A stretch of 45,487 nucleotides of DNA from Salipiger mangrovisoli (GTDB lineage: Bacteria; Pseudomonadota; Alphaproteobacteria; Rhodobacterales; Rhodobacteraceae), in the NCBI RefSeq assembly GCF_015223355.1, contig NZ_JADFFK010000032.1, positions 1-45,487 of the forward strand. Direction: 5' to 3'. Below the pieces are notes generated by a model, which was not told where the DNA came from, did not search any database, and saw only the letters and a program-made list of their open reading frames with translations. Both the position numbers and the translations under genes were made by a program. Positions 17,595-25,511 of this stretch are shown piece after piece. Position 1 is the first letter of the stretch, and each line of letters begins with the position of its first letter.

Positions 17595-18569
17595 CTAATC
17601 GAGGCGGTCCGCAAGCCAGTTGCGCAGCAGGTGGTTGGCGATCGACCCGCGGCGGGCGGGGACGAGCCCCGGCTCCAGCCCGGCGAAGGCGTCCGCAAGA
17701 CGCTCACGGCTGACCCATTGCGCGTGCTCGATTTCCAGCGGATCGATGGTGATCCGCTCGCTCAATGCCTCGCCGCGGCAGCCCAGCATCAGCGAGGCGG
17801 GCCAGGGCCAGGGCTGGCTGGTGAGCAAGGACACGCGGCCGACCTCGACGCCGGTCTCTTCCTGCACCTCGCGGCGCACCGCCGCCTCGACCGTCTCGCC
17901 GGGCTCGATGAAGCCGGCAAGGCAGGAGTACATCCCCTCGGGCCAGCCCGGCGAGCGCCCGAGCAGGCAGGCATTGCCACGGGTGATCAACATGATGACC
18001 ACCGGGTCGGTGCGCGGGAAATGTTGCCCTCCGCAGGTCCGGCAGACCCGCTGCCAGCCCGCTTGCGTCACGTCCGAGGCCGCCCCGCAACGCGAACAGA
18101 ACCCATGCGTGTCGTGCCAGCCGAGAATGGCCTTGGCGGTCGCCGCCAGCTCGGCATCGCGCGGGGAAAGCGCGATGAGCAGCGTCCGCAGCTCAACGAA
18201 GCGCGCGCCCTTCGGCGCATCCGGATGGACCTGCACACTCGGATCGACAAAGCCCTCTTGCTGCGGCGCATCGGGCTCCCAGGCGGAGATGTCATAGGCC
18301 AGCACCACCTCGCCGTCCTCACGTCCGAGCAGCACCGGCCGCGCCCGCGCCGCGCCGAGCAGCGGGTGATCGAGCGGCAGCCGCAACAGCCCGGCGCAGG
18401 TCTCGCCACGCGCCGCGTCATCGGCAATGAGAGGCTTGCCCCGCCAGAACACCACGCCGCGCGCGCCGGGTCGCTGCATCAGCGCCGCAAGCCCCGGGAT
18501 GTCGCCGCGCAGCTCCGCCGCCCGGTCGAGCCCGGATCCGCCGAATGTCACCTCTTCCGCCTGCCGCAT
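17595..18569 (-). CDS. nudC: NAD+ diphosphatase / NADH pyrophosphatase
   Basis: NudC hydrolyses NAD(H) to NMN(H) and AMP and removes NAD caps from RNA 5' ends. In this 324-residue protein a zinc ribbon (C158, C161, C176, C179) precedes the Nudix box at about 219-241 (G-x5-E-x7-REVQEETG), and the NudC-specific SQPWPWPAS follows at 251-259. The ATG at 18569 is chosen because AGGAGG lies 6 bases upstream; the open frame continues upstream but that part crosses the dispersed repeat. It is transcribed towards the SRPBCC gene. Confidence 0.95.
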   Translation of the reverse strand: MRQAEEVTFGGSGLDRAAELRGDIPGLAALMQRPGARGVVFWRGKPLIADDAARGETCAGLLRLPLDHPLLGAARARPVLLGREDGEVVLAYDISAWEPDAPQQEGFVDPSVQVHPDAPKGARFVELRTLLIALSPRDAELAATAKAILGWHDTHGFCSRCGAASDVTQAGWQRVCRTCGGQHFPRTDPVVIMLITRGNACLLGRSPGWPEGMYSCLAGFIEPGETVEAAVRREVQEETGVEVGRVSLLTSQPWPWPASLMLGCRGEALSERITIDPLEIEHAQWVSRERLADAFAGLEPGLVPARRGSIANHLLRNWLADRLD

Positions 18570-18637
18570 GCCGTGCCTCCTGCTGGACCCGGCAAGGGAT
18601 GGCACGGCGCGGCCAGAGTGGCAACCGATGCGCCAGC

Positions 18638-18768
18638 GAGGGGCGCTGCCCCTCGTGCTCCCCGGGATATTTATGCCTAGAAGAAAGAGCGGTACGCCCT
18701 GGCTTCTTCTAGGCATAAGTATCCCGGGGGTGCGCGGCCCGCGGGCCGCGCAGGGGGCAGCGCCCCCT
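18638..18768. repeat. Dispersed inverted-repeat element, copy 2 (composite)
   Basis: Inner arms of 26 bases (18660-18685 and 18704-18729) pair with one mismatch and share the core GATATTTATGCCTAGAAGAA in the left arm. Each side is bordered by a self-complementary GGGGC-n3-GCCCC block (18638-18654 and 18752-18768). The layout matches the element at 5357-5462, though the middle of the arm differs (ATGCCTAGAAGAA versus GGAAAGAGAAGA). The gene-free stretch 18570-18906 holds only this element and the cpdB leader region. Confidence 0.8.
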
Positions 18769-18906
18769 GACCCTTTCGACCCGCACAGAGCTGCGGCGCA
18801 TGGCGCAACGTCACCCGCCGCACCCGGGCCTTCCGACAGGCAACCGTTGCAAGACCGTCTTGATGCTGCACTATTCCCGCAGCGACGACACTCGAAGGAG
18901 AGCAAG

Positions 18907-20880
18907 ATGCGCAAGCTTCCCCAAACCCCGATCAGCCGCCGAGGCTTTCTCGCCGGCAGCGCCGCAACCGGCGCGCTGATCGCGCTGCACCCCTATTCGG
19001 CCCGCGCCGCGGCCAACCAGGCGCACCTGCGGATCATGGAGACCACCGACCTGCACGTGCACGTCTTCCCCTACGATTACTACGCCGACAAGCCGGTCGA
19101 CACCGTCGGCCTGTCGCGCACCGCCTCGATCATCGAGAGCATACGCGCCGAGGCCACCAACACGCTGCTCGTCGACAACGGCGACTTCCTGCAGGGCAAC
19201 CCCCTGGGCGATTACATCGCCTATGAGCGCGGCATGAAAGACGGGGACATGCACCCGGTCATCACCGCGATGAACACGCTTGGCTACGACGCGGGCACCA
19301 TCGGCAACCACGAGTTCAACTACGGGCTCGGCTTCCTCGAGAAATCCGCCGCGGGTGCGAATTTTCCCATCGTGCTGGCCAATATCGCCAAGAAGCAGGG
19401 CGCGAACCCGCGCGATGACGAGACGCTGTTCAAACCCTACGTGATCCTCGACCGCGAGATCACCGACGGCGCCGGCACGACCCATCCGATCCGCGTCGGC
19501 ATCATCGGCTTCACCCCGCCGCAGGTGATGAACTGGGACCGCAAGCACCTCGAAGGCAACGTCGAGGCGCGCGACATCGTCACCACCGCCGAGGCATGGG
19601 TGCCGCAGATGAAGGAAGACGGCGCCGAGATCATCATCGCGCTGTCGCACTCCGGCATCGGCGCCGCGCGGCACGAGGACGGGATGGAGAACGCCTCGGT
19701 GCCGCTCGCCGCGGTGGATGGCATCGACGCGCTGATGACCGGCCACAGCCACCTCGTCTTCCCCTCGGCCGATTACGACGGTCAGGAGGCGATCGACCTT
19801 TCCGCTGGCACGATCCACGGCAAGCCCGCCGTCATGGGCGGCTTCTGGGGCTCGCACATGGGGCTCATCGACCTGCTGCTCGAGCGCGACGGCAACGCAT
19901 GGAAGGTCGTCTCGACCAGTTCCGAGGCCCGCCCGATCTACGAGCGGGGCGAGGATCGCAAGGTCACCGCGCTGGTCGAGGACGACGCGGAGGTGCTCGA
20001 CTCGATCCGCCCCGAGCACGAGGCGACGCTGGACTACGTGCGCCGCGCCGTGGGCGAGACCTCGGCGCCGCTCTATTCCTACTTCGCGCTGGTCGCGGAT
20101 GACCCCTCGGTGCAGATCGTCTCGATCGCGCAGAGCTGGTACATCGAACAGATGATGCAGGGCACGGAGCACGAGGGGCTGCCAATCCTCTCTGCAGCGG
20201 CGCCGTTCAAGGCCGGCGGCCGCGGCGGTCCGGAGTATTACACCGACGTGCCCGCAGGCCCGGTGGCGATCAAGAACGTCGCCGACCTCTACCTCTATCC
20301 CAACACCGTGCGCGCGGTGAAGGTGACCGGCGCGCAGGTCAAGGGCTGGCTGGAGCGCTCGGCGGGGATGTTCAACCAGATCGAGCCCGGTGCCACCGAC
20401 GCGCCGCTGCTCAACCCGGACTTCCCGAGCTACAACTTCGACGTGATCGACGGGGTGACCTACCAAATCGACCTGTCGCAGCCGGCGATGTTCGACCGTG
20501 AGGGCAACGTGGTGAACGAAGGCACCAACCGGATCGTCAACCTTGCCTACGAGGGCAAGCCGATCGACCCCGCGGCCGAATTCATCATCGCCACCAACAA
20601 CTACCGCGCCTCGGGCGGTGGCAGCTTCCCCGGCACCGGCGACACCATCGTCTTCGAGGCACCGGACACCAACCGCGACGTCATCGTGCGCTACATCGTC
20701 GAGCAGGGCACCATCAACCCGAGCGCCGACGACAACTGGAGCTTCGCGCCGATGGAGGGAACCACGGTGCTCTTCGAGACCGGCCCCAAGGCGCGCGACT
20801 ACATGGAGAGCGTGGCGCTCGACATCGAGGACGCGGGCGACAACGCGGACGGCTACGCGCAGTTCCGCATCAAGCTCTGA
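18907..20880 (+). CDS. cpdB: 2',3'-cyclic-nucleotide 2'-phosphodiesterase / 3'-nucleotidase
   Basis: CpdB is a periplasmic enzyme that opens 2',3'-cyclic nucleotides and dephosphorylates 3'-nucleotides, allowing growth on RNA breakdown products. The 657-residue protein has a twin-arginine signal (SRRGFLAG, residues 10-17). The metallophosphatase motifs are TTDLHVHVF, DNGDFLQGNPLGDY, GNHEFNYG, ALSHSG and TGHSHLVF. The C-terminal nucleotidase domain has TNNYRASGGGSFPG. Length matches the family (about 650). GGAG lies 7-8 bases before the ATG. A strong hairpin follows its stop. Confidence 0.95.
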   Translation: MRKLPQTPISRRGFLAGSAATGALIALHPYSARAAANQAHLRIMETTDLHVHVFPYDYYADKPVDTVGLSRTASIIESIRAEATNTLLVDNGDFLQGNPLGDYIAYERGMKDGDMHPVITAMNTLGYDAGTIGNHEFNYGLGFLEKSAAGANFPIVLANIAKKQGANPRDDETLFKPYVILDREITDGAGTTHPIRVGIIGFTPPQVMNWDRKHLEGNVEARDIVTTAEAWVPQMKEDGAEIIIALSHSGIGAARHEDGMENASVPLAAVDGIDALMTGHSHLVFPSADYDGQEAIDLSAGTIHGKPAVMGGFWGSHMGLIDLLLERDGNAWKVVSTSSEARPIYERGEDRKVTALVEDDAEVLDSIRPEHEATLDYVRRAVGETSAPLYSYFALVADDPSVQIVSIAQSWYIEQMMQGTEHEGLPILSAAAPFKAGGRGGPEYYTDVPAGPVAIKNVADLYLYPNTVRAVKVTGAQVKGWLERSAGMFNQIEPGATDAPLLNPDFPSYNFDVIDGVTYQIDLSQPAMFDREGNVVNEGTNRIVNLAYEGKPIDPAAEFIIATNNYRASGGGSFPGTGDTIVFEAPDTNRDVIVRYIVEQGTINPSADDNWSFAPMEGTTVLFETGPKARDYMESVALDIEDAGDNADGYAQFRIKL

Positions 20881-20886
20881 GCAGGG

Positions 20887-20916
20887 CAACGGGGGCGCGG
20901 CACCGTGCCCCCGTTG
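20887..20916. terminator. Hairpin after cpdB
   Basis: A perfect 10-bp stem (CAACGGGGGC at 20887-20896 with GCCCCCGTTG at 20907-20916) encloses a 10-base loop, seven bases after the cpdB stop. No T-run follows, so it may be a pause, an mRNA 3'-end stabiliser or a weak terminator. It covers a possible GTG start at 20905 for the next gene, supporting the ATG at 20929. Confidence 0.55.
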
Positions 20917-20928
20917 CAAGCGCGTCCA

Positions 20929-21510
20929 ATGCTGTGCCGCTATCTCACCCACCCACAGATCATCGTCGATCCCGCGCTCGACGTGCCGCGCTGGCATCTG
21001 AGCGATACCGGCAAGGCACGGGTCGCGGCGCTCGCCGGCAGCGGCGCACTGGCGGGCACCACCCGGATCATCTCGAGCGGCGAGACCAAGGCGCTGGAGA
21101 CCGCATGGCCGCTGGCCGAGGCGCTCGGGCTGGCCGTCGAGGTCCGCCCGGCGATGCACGAGAACGACCGCAGCGCCACCGGCTTCCTGCCGCCGCGCGA
21201 GTTCGAGCAGGTGGCCGACCGTTTTTTCGCCGCACCGGAAGACTCCGTGCGCGGCTGGGAACGCGCCGCCGATGCGCAGGGCCGGATCCTCGCGGAGGTG
21301 ACGGCCAGCCTCGCGCAGCCCTGCGAGGGCGATGTGCTCTTCGTCGGCCATGGCGGCGTCGGAACGCTGCTCTGGTGCGCGCTGGCGGGCGTCTCGATCA
21401 GCCGCGTCCACGACCAGGGGCCGGGCGGCGGCGGCAACGTCTTCGGCTTCACTTGGCAGCCCTGCGCGGTGCTCTCGGCCTGGCAGCCGATGGAACGCCT
21501 CAGCGCCTGA
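20929..21510 (+). CDS. Histidine phosphatase family protein, atypical
   Basis: A 193-residue member of the histidine phosphatase (phosphoglycerate mutase-like) superfamily. The usual N-terminal RHG/RHA motif is replaced by LTHPQ, keeping the catalytic-type histidine but not the arginine. The second histidine is present in FVGHGGVG, and the SSGETKALETA block replaces the usual SSPLxRAxQTA. Such divergent members occur in Rhodobacterales. Activity is possible but uncertain, and no substrate is suggested. The gene overlaps the converging ABM gene by 11 bases. Confidence 0.8.
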   Translation: MLCRYLTHPQIIVDPALDVPRWHLSDTGKARVAALAGSGALAGTTRIISSGETKALETAWPLAEALGLAVEVRPAMHENDRSATGFLPPREFEQVADRFFAAPEDSVRGWERAADAQGRILAEVTASLAQPCEGDVLFVGHGGVGTLLWCALAGVSISRVHDQGPGGGGNVFGFTWQPCAVLSAWQPMERLSA

Positions 21511-21811
21511 TCACCCCGGTCTCGACCAGCTCGTAGTGGCGGATGAGCCGGCTTTCGACCAGGTCCTCCTCCGCCGGGTCGACGTGCGGCCGGGTGTAAT
21601 CCTCGTCGGTGAAGGCCTTCAGCGAGGCAAGATCCCGCCAGACCATGACCACCGAGAACTCGCGCGGGCTTTCGGGCCGCGCTGCCCCCGGCAGCACCTC
21701 GACGATCCCCTCGGTGCGGCGCAGCAGCGGGATCGCCACCTTGTGGAAGAACTCGGCGAATTCCTCTTCCTTGCCCGGCCGGGTCACGACCTGGAAAACG
21801 CGCATGATCAT
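21500..21811 (-). CDS. ABM-fold (antibiotic biosynthesis monooxygenase-like) small protein
   Basis: A 103-residue protein with a dimeric ferredoxin-like ABM fold: MRVFQVVTRPGKEEEFAEFFHKVAIPLLRR at the start and VVMVWRDLASLKAFT later. The family includes monooxygenases and heme-degrading enzymes, but many members are uncharacterised. The start at 21811 has AAGGAGG 8 bases upstream. It diverges from the HAD gene and overlaps the histidine phosphatase tail to tail. Confidence 0.82.
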   Translation of the reverse strand: MIMRVFQVVTRPGKEEEFAEFFHKVAIPLLRRTEGIVEVLPGAARPESPREFSVVMVWRDLASLKAFTDEDYTRPHVDPAEEDLVESRLIRHYELVETGVIRR

Positions 21812-21949
21812 CGAACCACCCTCCTTGCTACACGGGGTTCCGGGGGTGCCTGCCTGCCTCAAGGGACGCCAGCATAACACGAAATCGCAGCCTCGACATT
21901 CCCCCTCGCGGCGGGTCACATGGTGCCGTCTGACCTGGAAAGGCCCGCA

Positions 21950-22630
21950 ATGACCGCACCACATCCCTTCGCCGCCGTCATCTTCGACCTCGATGGCACG
22001 CTCGTCGACAGCGAGAGGGTCGCGCTCGAGGCCGGGCGGCGCGCCTTCCTGCGCTTCGGCGAGACCGTGGCGCCGGGCTTTCTGGAAGGGCTGATCGGGC
22101 GCGACCGCAACGCCGTCGCGGCGGCGCTTCTGGACCGCTACGGCCACCTCGACCAGCCGGGGCTCGTGCAGGCGATCCGCGAGGAGAGCATCGCCCTGCG
22201 CGAGGCCGAGGGTCTGCCGCTGAAGCCGGGAGCGATGCTGCTGATCCAGCAGATCGCCGCGCTCGGCCTGCCCATGGCGGTGGCCACCAGCTCGGGCGCG
22301 CAGGAGGCCGAGCGCAAGCTCTCCCTCGCCGGGCTGCGCGCGCATTTCGCCGCGGTGATCGCCTTCGACCATGTGCAGAACCCCAAGCCCGCGCCCGATC
22401 CCTACCTCCTGGCCGCCGAGGCGCTCGGCCATGCGCCCGAACTCTGCCTCGCCTTCGAGGACAGCGACACCGGTGCCGCCAGCGCCCGCGCCGCGGGAAT
22501 GCGGGTCGTGCAGGTGCCGGACATGCTGCCCAGCGACGGCTCCCATGCACACCACCTTGCGACCTCGCTGATCGAAGGCGCGTTGGCGGCCGGCCTGCCG
22601 CTGCGCCGGCGGTCGGACTCCGTCGCCTAA
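21950..22630 (+). CDS. HAD family hydrolase (beta-phosphoglucomutase-like subgroup)
   Basis: A 226-residue HAD phosphatase with motif I FDLDGTLVDSE, motif II ATSSG, the KPAP motif III and FEDSDTGAASARAAGM as motif IV. The SGA and DSDTG pattern points to the subgroup of beta-phosphoglucomutase and sugar-phosphate phosphatases. The substrate is undetermined. The ATG at 21950 (GAAAGG upstream) is preferred over an upstream GTG at 21920. Confidence 0.85.
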   Translation: MTAPHPFAAVIFDLDGTLVDSERVALEAGRRAFLRFGETVAPGFLEGLIGRDRNAVAAALLDRYGHLDQPGLVQAIREESIALREAEGLPLKPGAMLLIQQIAALGLPMAVATSSGAQEAERKLSLAGLRAHFAAVIAFDHVQNPKPAPDPYLLAAEALGHAPELCLAFEDSDTGAASARAAGMRVVQVPDMLPSDGSHAHHLATSLIEGALAAGLPLRRRSDSVA

Positions 22631-22632
22631 AT

Positions 22633-22722
22633 TTTGATCATTCGGTCAAAGTATCGCTGACCTCAGCGATCGCATTCGCGCCCAAGGCCTTCCCACCGCC
22701 GCATTTCCCGGCATGATCATGC
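22633..22722. promoter_or_regulatory. Palindromes upstream of the NMT1-type importer
   Basis: Two dyads lie in the gap before the binding-protein gene. One is TTTGA-N8-TCAAA (22633-22650), in an AT-rich patch. The other is the perfect 12-base palindrome GCATGATCATGC (22711-22722), 66 bases before the ATG. Between them is a small CGCTG-ACCT-CAGCG hairpin. They could be operators for an unlinked regulator; no TPP-type riboswitch core is visible in the leader. Confidence 0.35.
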
Positions 22723-22788
22723 ACAAGACGTGAGCAACACGCCGGAAAACATGGCGGCCGCGCCGCCGCAACACGGAGGAAGACCACG

Positions 22789-23793
22789 ATGACCCCCCGC
22801 GCCTTCGCGCTGGCCGCCACCCTCATGGCTGCGGCCACCGCCGCTTCGGCCCAGACCGCCCTGCCCTTCGCGCTCGACTGGAAATTCGAAGGCCCCTCGG
22901 CCCCCTATTTCGTCGCCATCGACAAGGGCTATTTCGCCGACGCGGGCCTCGAGGTCGAGGTGACCGCCGGCTCCGGCTCGCTCGACGCCATCCCCAAGGT
23001 CGCCACAGGCGCCTTCCCGGTCGGCTTTGCCGACATCAACTCGCTGATCAAGTTCCTCGACCAGAACCCCGGCGCGCCGGTCACCGGCGTGATGATGATC
23101 TACGACAAGCCGCCCTTCGCCATCATCGGCCGCAAGTCGCTTGGGGTCGAATCGCCGAAGGACCTCGAGGGCAAGGTGCTCGGTGCGCCGCCGCCGGATG
23201 GCGCCTGGGCGCAGTTCCCGATCTTCGCCGCGGAGAACGATCTCGACACGTCGAAGATCACCATCGAGCCGGTCGGCTTCCCGACCCGCGAGCCGATGCT
23301 GGCCGAGGGCAAGGTGGCGGCGGTGACCGGCTTCAGCTTCACCTCCTACCTCAACACAGCGCGCCTCGGCGTGGATGAGGCCGACATTTCGACCATCCTG
23401 ATGGCCGATTACGGCGTCGATCTCTACGGCAACGCGATCATCGTCAACACCGACTGGGCCAGCGCCAACGAAGAGGTGCTGAAAGGCTTCCTCGCCGCCG
23501 TCGCCGCCGGCTGGAAGGACGCGGTGGCCGATCCCGCCGCCGCCGTCGAGAGCCTCGTGTCGCGCAACCCCGCTGCCGATGCCGAACTGGAGACCCGCCG
23601 GCTGGAACTGGCGCTCGAGGCCAACGTGGTCACCGACTGGACAAAGGCCAACGGTTTCGGCCCGATCGATGACGCCCGCATGGCGAGCTCGCTCGAACAG
23701 ATCAAGCTGACCTACGAGTTCCAGCACGATCCCGACGCCGCGCTCTACTTCACCGGCGCCTACCTGCCCGAGGGCGGCTTCCCGCTCGAGTGA
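22789..23793 (+). CDS. ABC transporter substrate-binding protein, NMT1/THI5 type
   Basis: A 334-residue periplasmic binding protein with a signal peptide (ending near ASA-QT, residue 20). The opening FALDWKFEGPSAPYFVAIDKGYFADAGLEVEV is typical of NMT1/THI5-like binders, which serve importers of pyrimidine-like molecules (hydroxymethylpyrimidine), sulfonates, nitrate or riboflavin. The exact ligand is not deducible. GGAGG lies 10 bases upstream of the ATG. It heads a three-gene importer with the ATPase (23857) and permease (24743). Confidence 0.9.
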   Translation: MTPRAFALAATLMAAATAASAQTALPFALDWKFEGPSAPYFVAIDKGYFADAGLEVEVTAGSGSLDAIPKVATGAFPVGFADINSLIKFLDQNPGAPVTGVMMIYDKPPFAIIGRKSLGVESPKDLEGKVLGAPPPDGAWAQFPIFAAENDLDTSKITIEPVGFPTREPMLAEGKVAAVTGFSFTSYLNTARLGVDEADISTILMADYGVDLYGNAIIVNTDWASANEEVLKGFLAAVAAGWKDAVADPAAAVESLVSRNPAADAELETRRLELALEANVVTDWTKANGFGPIDDARMASSLEQIKLTYEFQHDPDAALYFTGAYLPEGGFPLE

Positions 23794-23856
23794 GTGCCTG
23801 ACGACCGACACGCGCAGGGGCGGCCCGCCCGCCCCGCGCGACATGCAGGGCAAGAC

Positions 23857-24651
23857 ATGACCAACCTCATCGAGATCAAGGGCGTGCGCCACGCCTACAA
23901 GACCGCCAAAGGGCCGCTGCCGGTGCTGGACGGGCTGGAGCTGTCGGTCCCCGAAGGCGGCTTCACAGCCGTCGTCGGCCCCTCGGGCTGCGGCAAGTCC
24001 ACGCTGACCAAGCTGGTCGCCGGCCTGCTGAAGCCCGACGAGGGCGAGGTCTGGCTGCACGGCGAGAAGGTGAAGAGCCCGCGCTCGACCGTCGGCATGG
24101 CCTTCCAGAACCCGGTGATGCTGGAATGGCGCTCGATCCTGAAGAACGTCATGCTGCCGCTCGAGATCGTGCCCACCAAGCTCAGCCGGAAGCAGCAGGA
24201 GGAGCGCGCCCGCTACCTGCTCGCCCTCGTCGGCCTCGAGGGCTTCGAGGACAAGCGCCCCTCCGAGCTCTCGGGCGGCATGCGCCAGCGCGCCTCGCTC
24301 TGCCGCGCCCTGGTCCATAGCCCCGAGGTGCTGATCCTCGACGAGCCCTTCGGCGCGCTCGACGCCTTCACCCGCGAGGACCTGTGGCAGATCATGCACC
24401 AGGTGAAGGAGAAGGAGCCGTTCACCGGCGTGCTGATCACCCACGACCTGCGCGAGTCGATCTACCTCGCCGACCAGGTGGTGGTGCTCTCGGGCCGCCC
24501 CGCCCGTACCCAGTTCACCCTCGACGTCGGCACGAAGGGCACGCGCGACATCGCGCATCTCTACACGCCCGAGGCCGCGGCGATGCTGGCCATGCTGCGC
24601 CACCAGATCGAGATCGCCCAGGGCCGCGCCCCCGCCGAGGCGCCCGCCTGA
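23857..24651 (+). CDS. ABC transporter ATP-binding protein (SsuB/TauB/ThiZ type)
   Basis: A 264-residue ABC ATPase for the NMT1-type importer. Walker A is GPSGCGKST, the signature LSGGMRQRAS, Walker B ILILDEPFGALDA-like (VLILDEPFGALDAF), and the H-loop ITHDLRESIYLAD. The start is taken at 23857 with AGGGCAAG upstream; a GTG directly after the binding-protein gene would add a low-complexity Arg/Pro extension. A single-arm repeat (24664-24685) separates it from the permease gene. Confidence 0.92.
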   Translation: MTNLIEIKGVRHAYKTAKGPLPVLDGLELSVPEGGFTAVVGPSGCGKSTLTKLVAGLLKPDEGEVWLHGEKVKSPRSTVGMAFQNPVMLEWRSILKNVMLPLEIVPTKLSRKQQEERARYLLALVGLEGFEDKRPSELSGGMRQRASLCRALVHSPEVLILDEPFGALDAFTREDLWQIMHQVKEKEPFTGVLITHDLRESIYLADQVVVLSGRPARTQFTLDVGTKGTRDIAHLYTPEAAAMLAMLRHQIEIAQGRAPAEAPA

Positions 24652-24663
24652 TGCGACCTGCCG

Positions 24664-24685
24664 CTTCTTCTCTTTCCAAATACGC
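24664..24685. repeat. Dispersed repeat element, solitary arm
   Basis: These 22 bases are identical to the reverse complement of the left arm of the element at 5357-5422 (positions 5358-5379). Here only one arm is present, inside the 91-base gap between the importer ATPase and permease genes. It cannot form the long hairpin, so it looks like a remnant or a minimal form of the element. Confidence 0.75.
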
Positions 24686-24742
24686 ACTTCCCGCCGCCGA
24701 GACCCGCGTCCCCGCCGGTCAGGCCGCGCAGCGGAGCCAGAC

Positions 24743-25504
24743 ATGACCTTCCGCCAGATCGCCGTCCCCTGCCTCGCCATCCTGATCTTCCTCGCGCTCT
24801 GGGAGGCGCTGGTCTGGGTCATGGGCTGGCCCAACTACAAGATGGCCTCGCCCTCGGACCTGCTGCCGGCCTACGAGCGCTACTGGAGCCTCTTCCTGAC
24901 CATGGGCTGGCAGACGCTCTGGCGCACCGTGGTGGGGCTGCTGCTGGCCGTGGTCTTCGGCACGGCGCTCGGCATGGTGATGGGCTTCTCGCGCACCATG
25001 CGCGACGCGCTCTACCCGCTGCTCGTGGGGTTCAACGCCATCCCCAAGGCCACCGTCGTGCCGATCGTCGCGCTGATGTTCGTCGGCATGCACGACTTCA
25101 ACACCGTGCTCATCGCCTTCATGATCTCGTTCTTCCCGATCGCCGTCTCGGTCTCGATCGGCCTGTCGACGCTCGAGCCCGAGTACCGCGACATCCTGCG
25201 CTCGCTCGGTGCCAGCCAGTCGGTGATCTTCTGGAAGATCGCCCTGCCGAAGACGCTGCCCGAGTTCTTCGGCGCGCTGAAGGTGGCGGTGACGCTGGCC
25301 TTCATCGGCACCAACCTGATGGAAATCGTCAGCCCGCACGGCCGCGGCCTCGGCGCGCTCTTCGATTCGGGCAAGACCAACTCCGATTACCCGCTGATGT
25401 TCGCGGTGCTGATCGCCTTGGCCTTCCTCGGGATCGTGCTCTACTACGTCGTGGTCGCGCTGGAGAAGGTCTTTGCCGGTTGGGCCGAGCGCCCGCAGGG
25501 GTGA
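24743..25504 (+). CDS. ABC transporter permease (SsuC/TauC/ThiX type)
   Basis: A 253-residue permease with about six membrane helices and the EAA loop STLEPEYRDILRSLGASQSVIFWKIALP. It completes the NMT1-type importer whose binding protein and ATPase lie upstream. The gene is separated from the ATPase gene by 91 bases containing a repeat arm. It converges on the P-loop ATPase gene with a 7-base gap. Confidence 0.92.
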   Translation: MTFRQIAVPCLAILIFLALWEALVWVMGWPNYKMASPSDLLPAYERYWSLFLTMGWQTLWRTVVGLLLAVVFGTALGMVMGFSRTMRDALYPLLVGFNAIPKATVVPIVALMFVGMHDFNTVLIAFMISFFPIAVSVSIGLSTLEPEYRDILRSLGASQSVIFWKIALPKTLPEFFGALKVAVTLAFIGTNLMEIVSPHGRGLGALFDSGKTNSDYPLMFAVLIALAFLGIVLYYVVVALEKVFAGWAERPQG

Positions 25505-25511
25505 GCGACGC

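Noticed and set aside
18871..21411. Minus-strand open frame of 846 codons opposite cpdB
   Set aside because: The opposite strand encodes CpdB with all motifs; the frame has no recognisable domain and shadow-like composition.
22635..22650. FNR-like site TTGATCATTCGGTCAA
   Set aside because: The half-sites are separated by 6 bases instead of 4, and the second half is GTCAA rather than ATCAA.
22789..22850. Possible TPP riboswitch before the NMT1-type importer
   Set aside because: Neither the CTGAGA nor the conserved 3' thi-box core is found in 22631-22788.
22717..24834. Minus-strand open frame of 705 codons opposite the NMT1-type importer
   Set aside because: The importer genes on the plus strand are well supported and the frame looks like a shadow.
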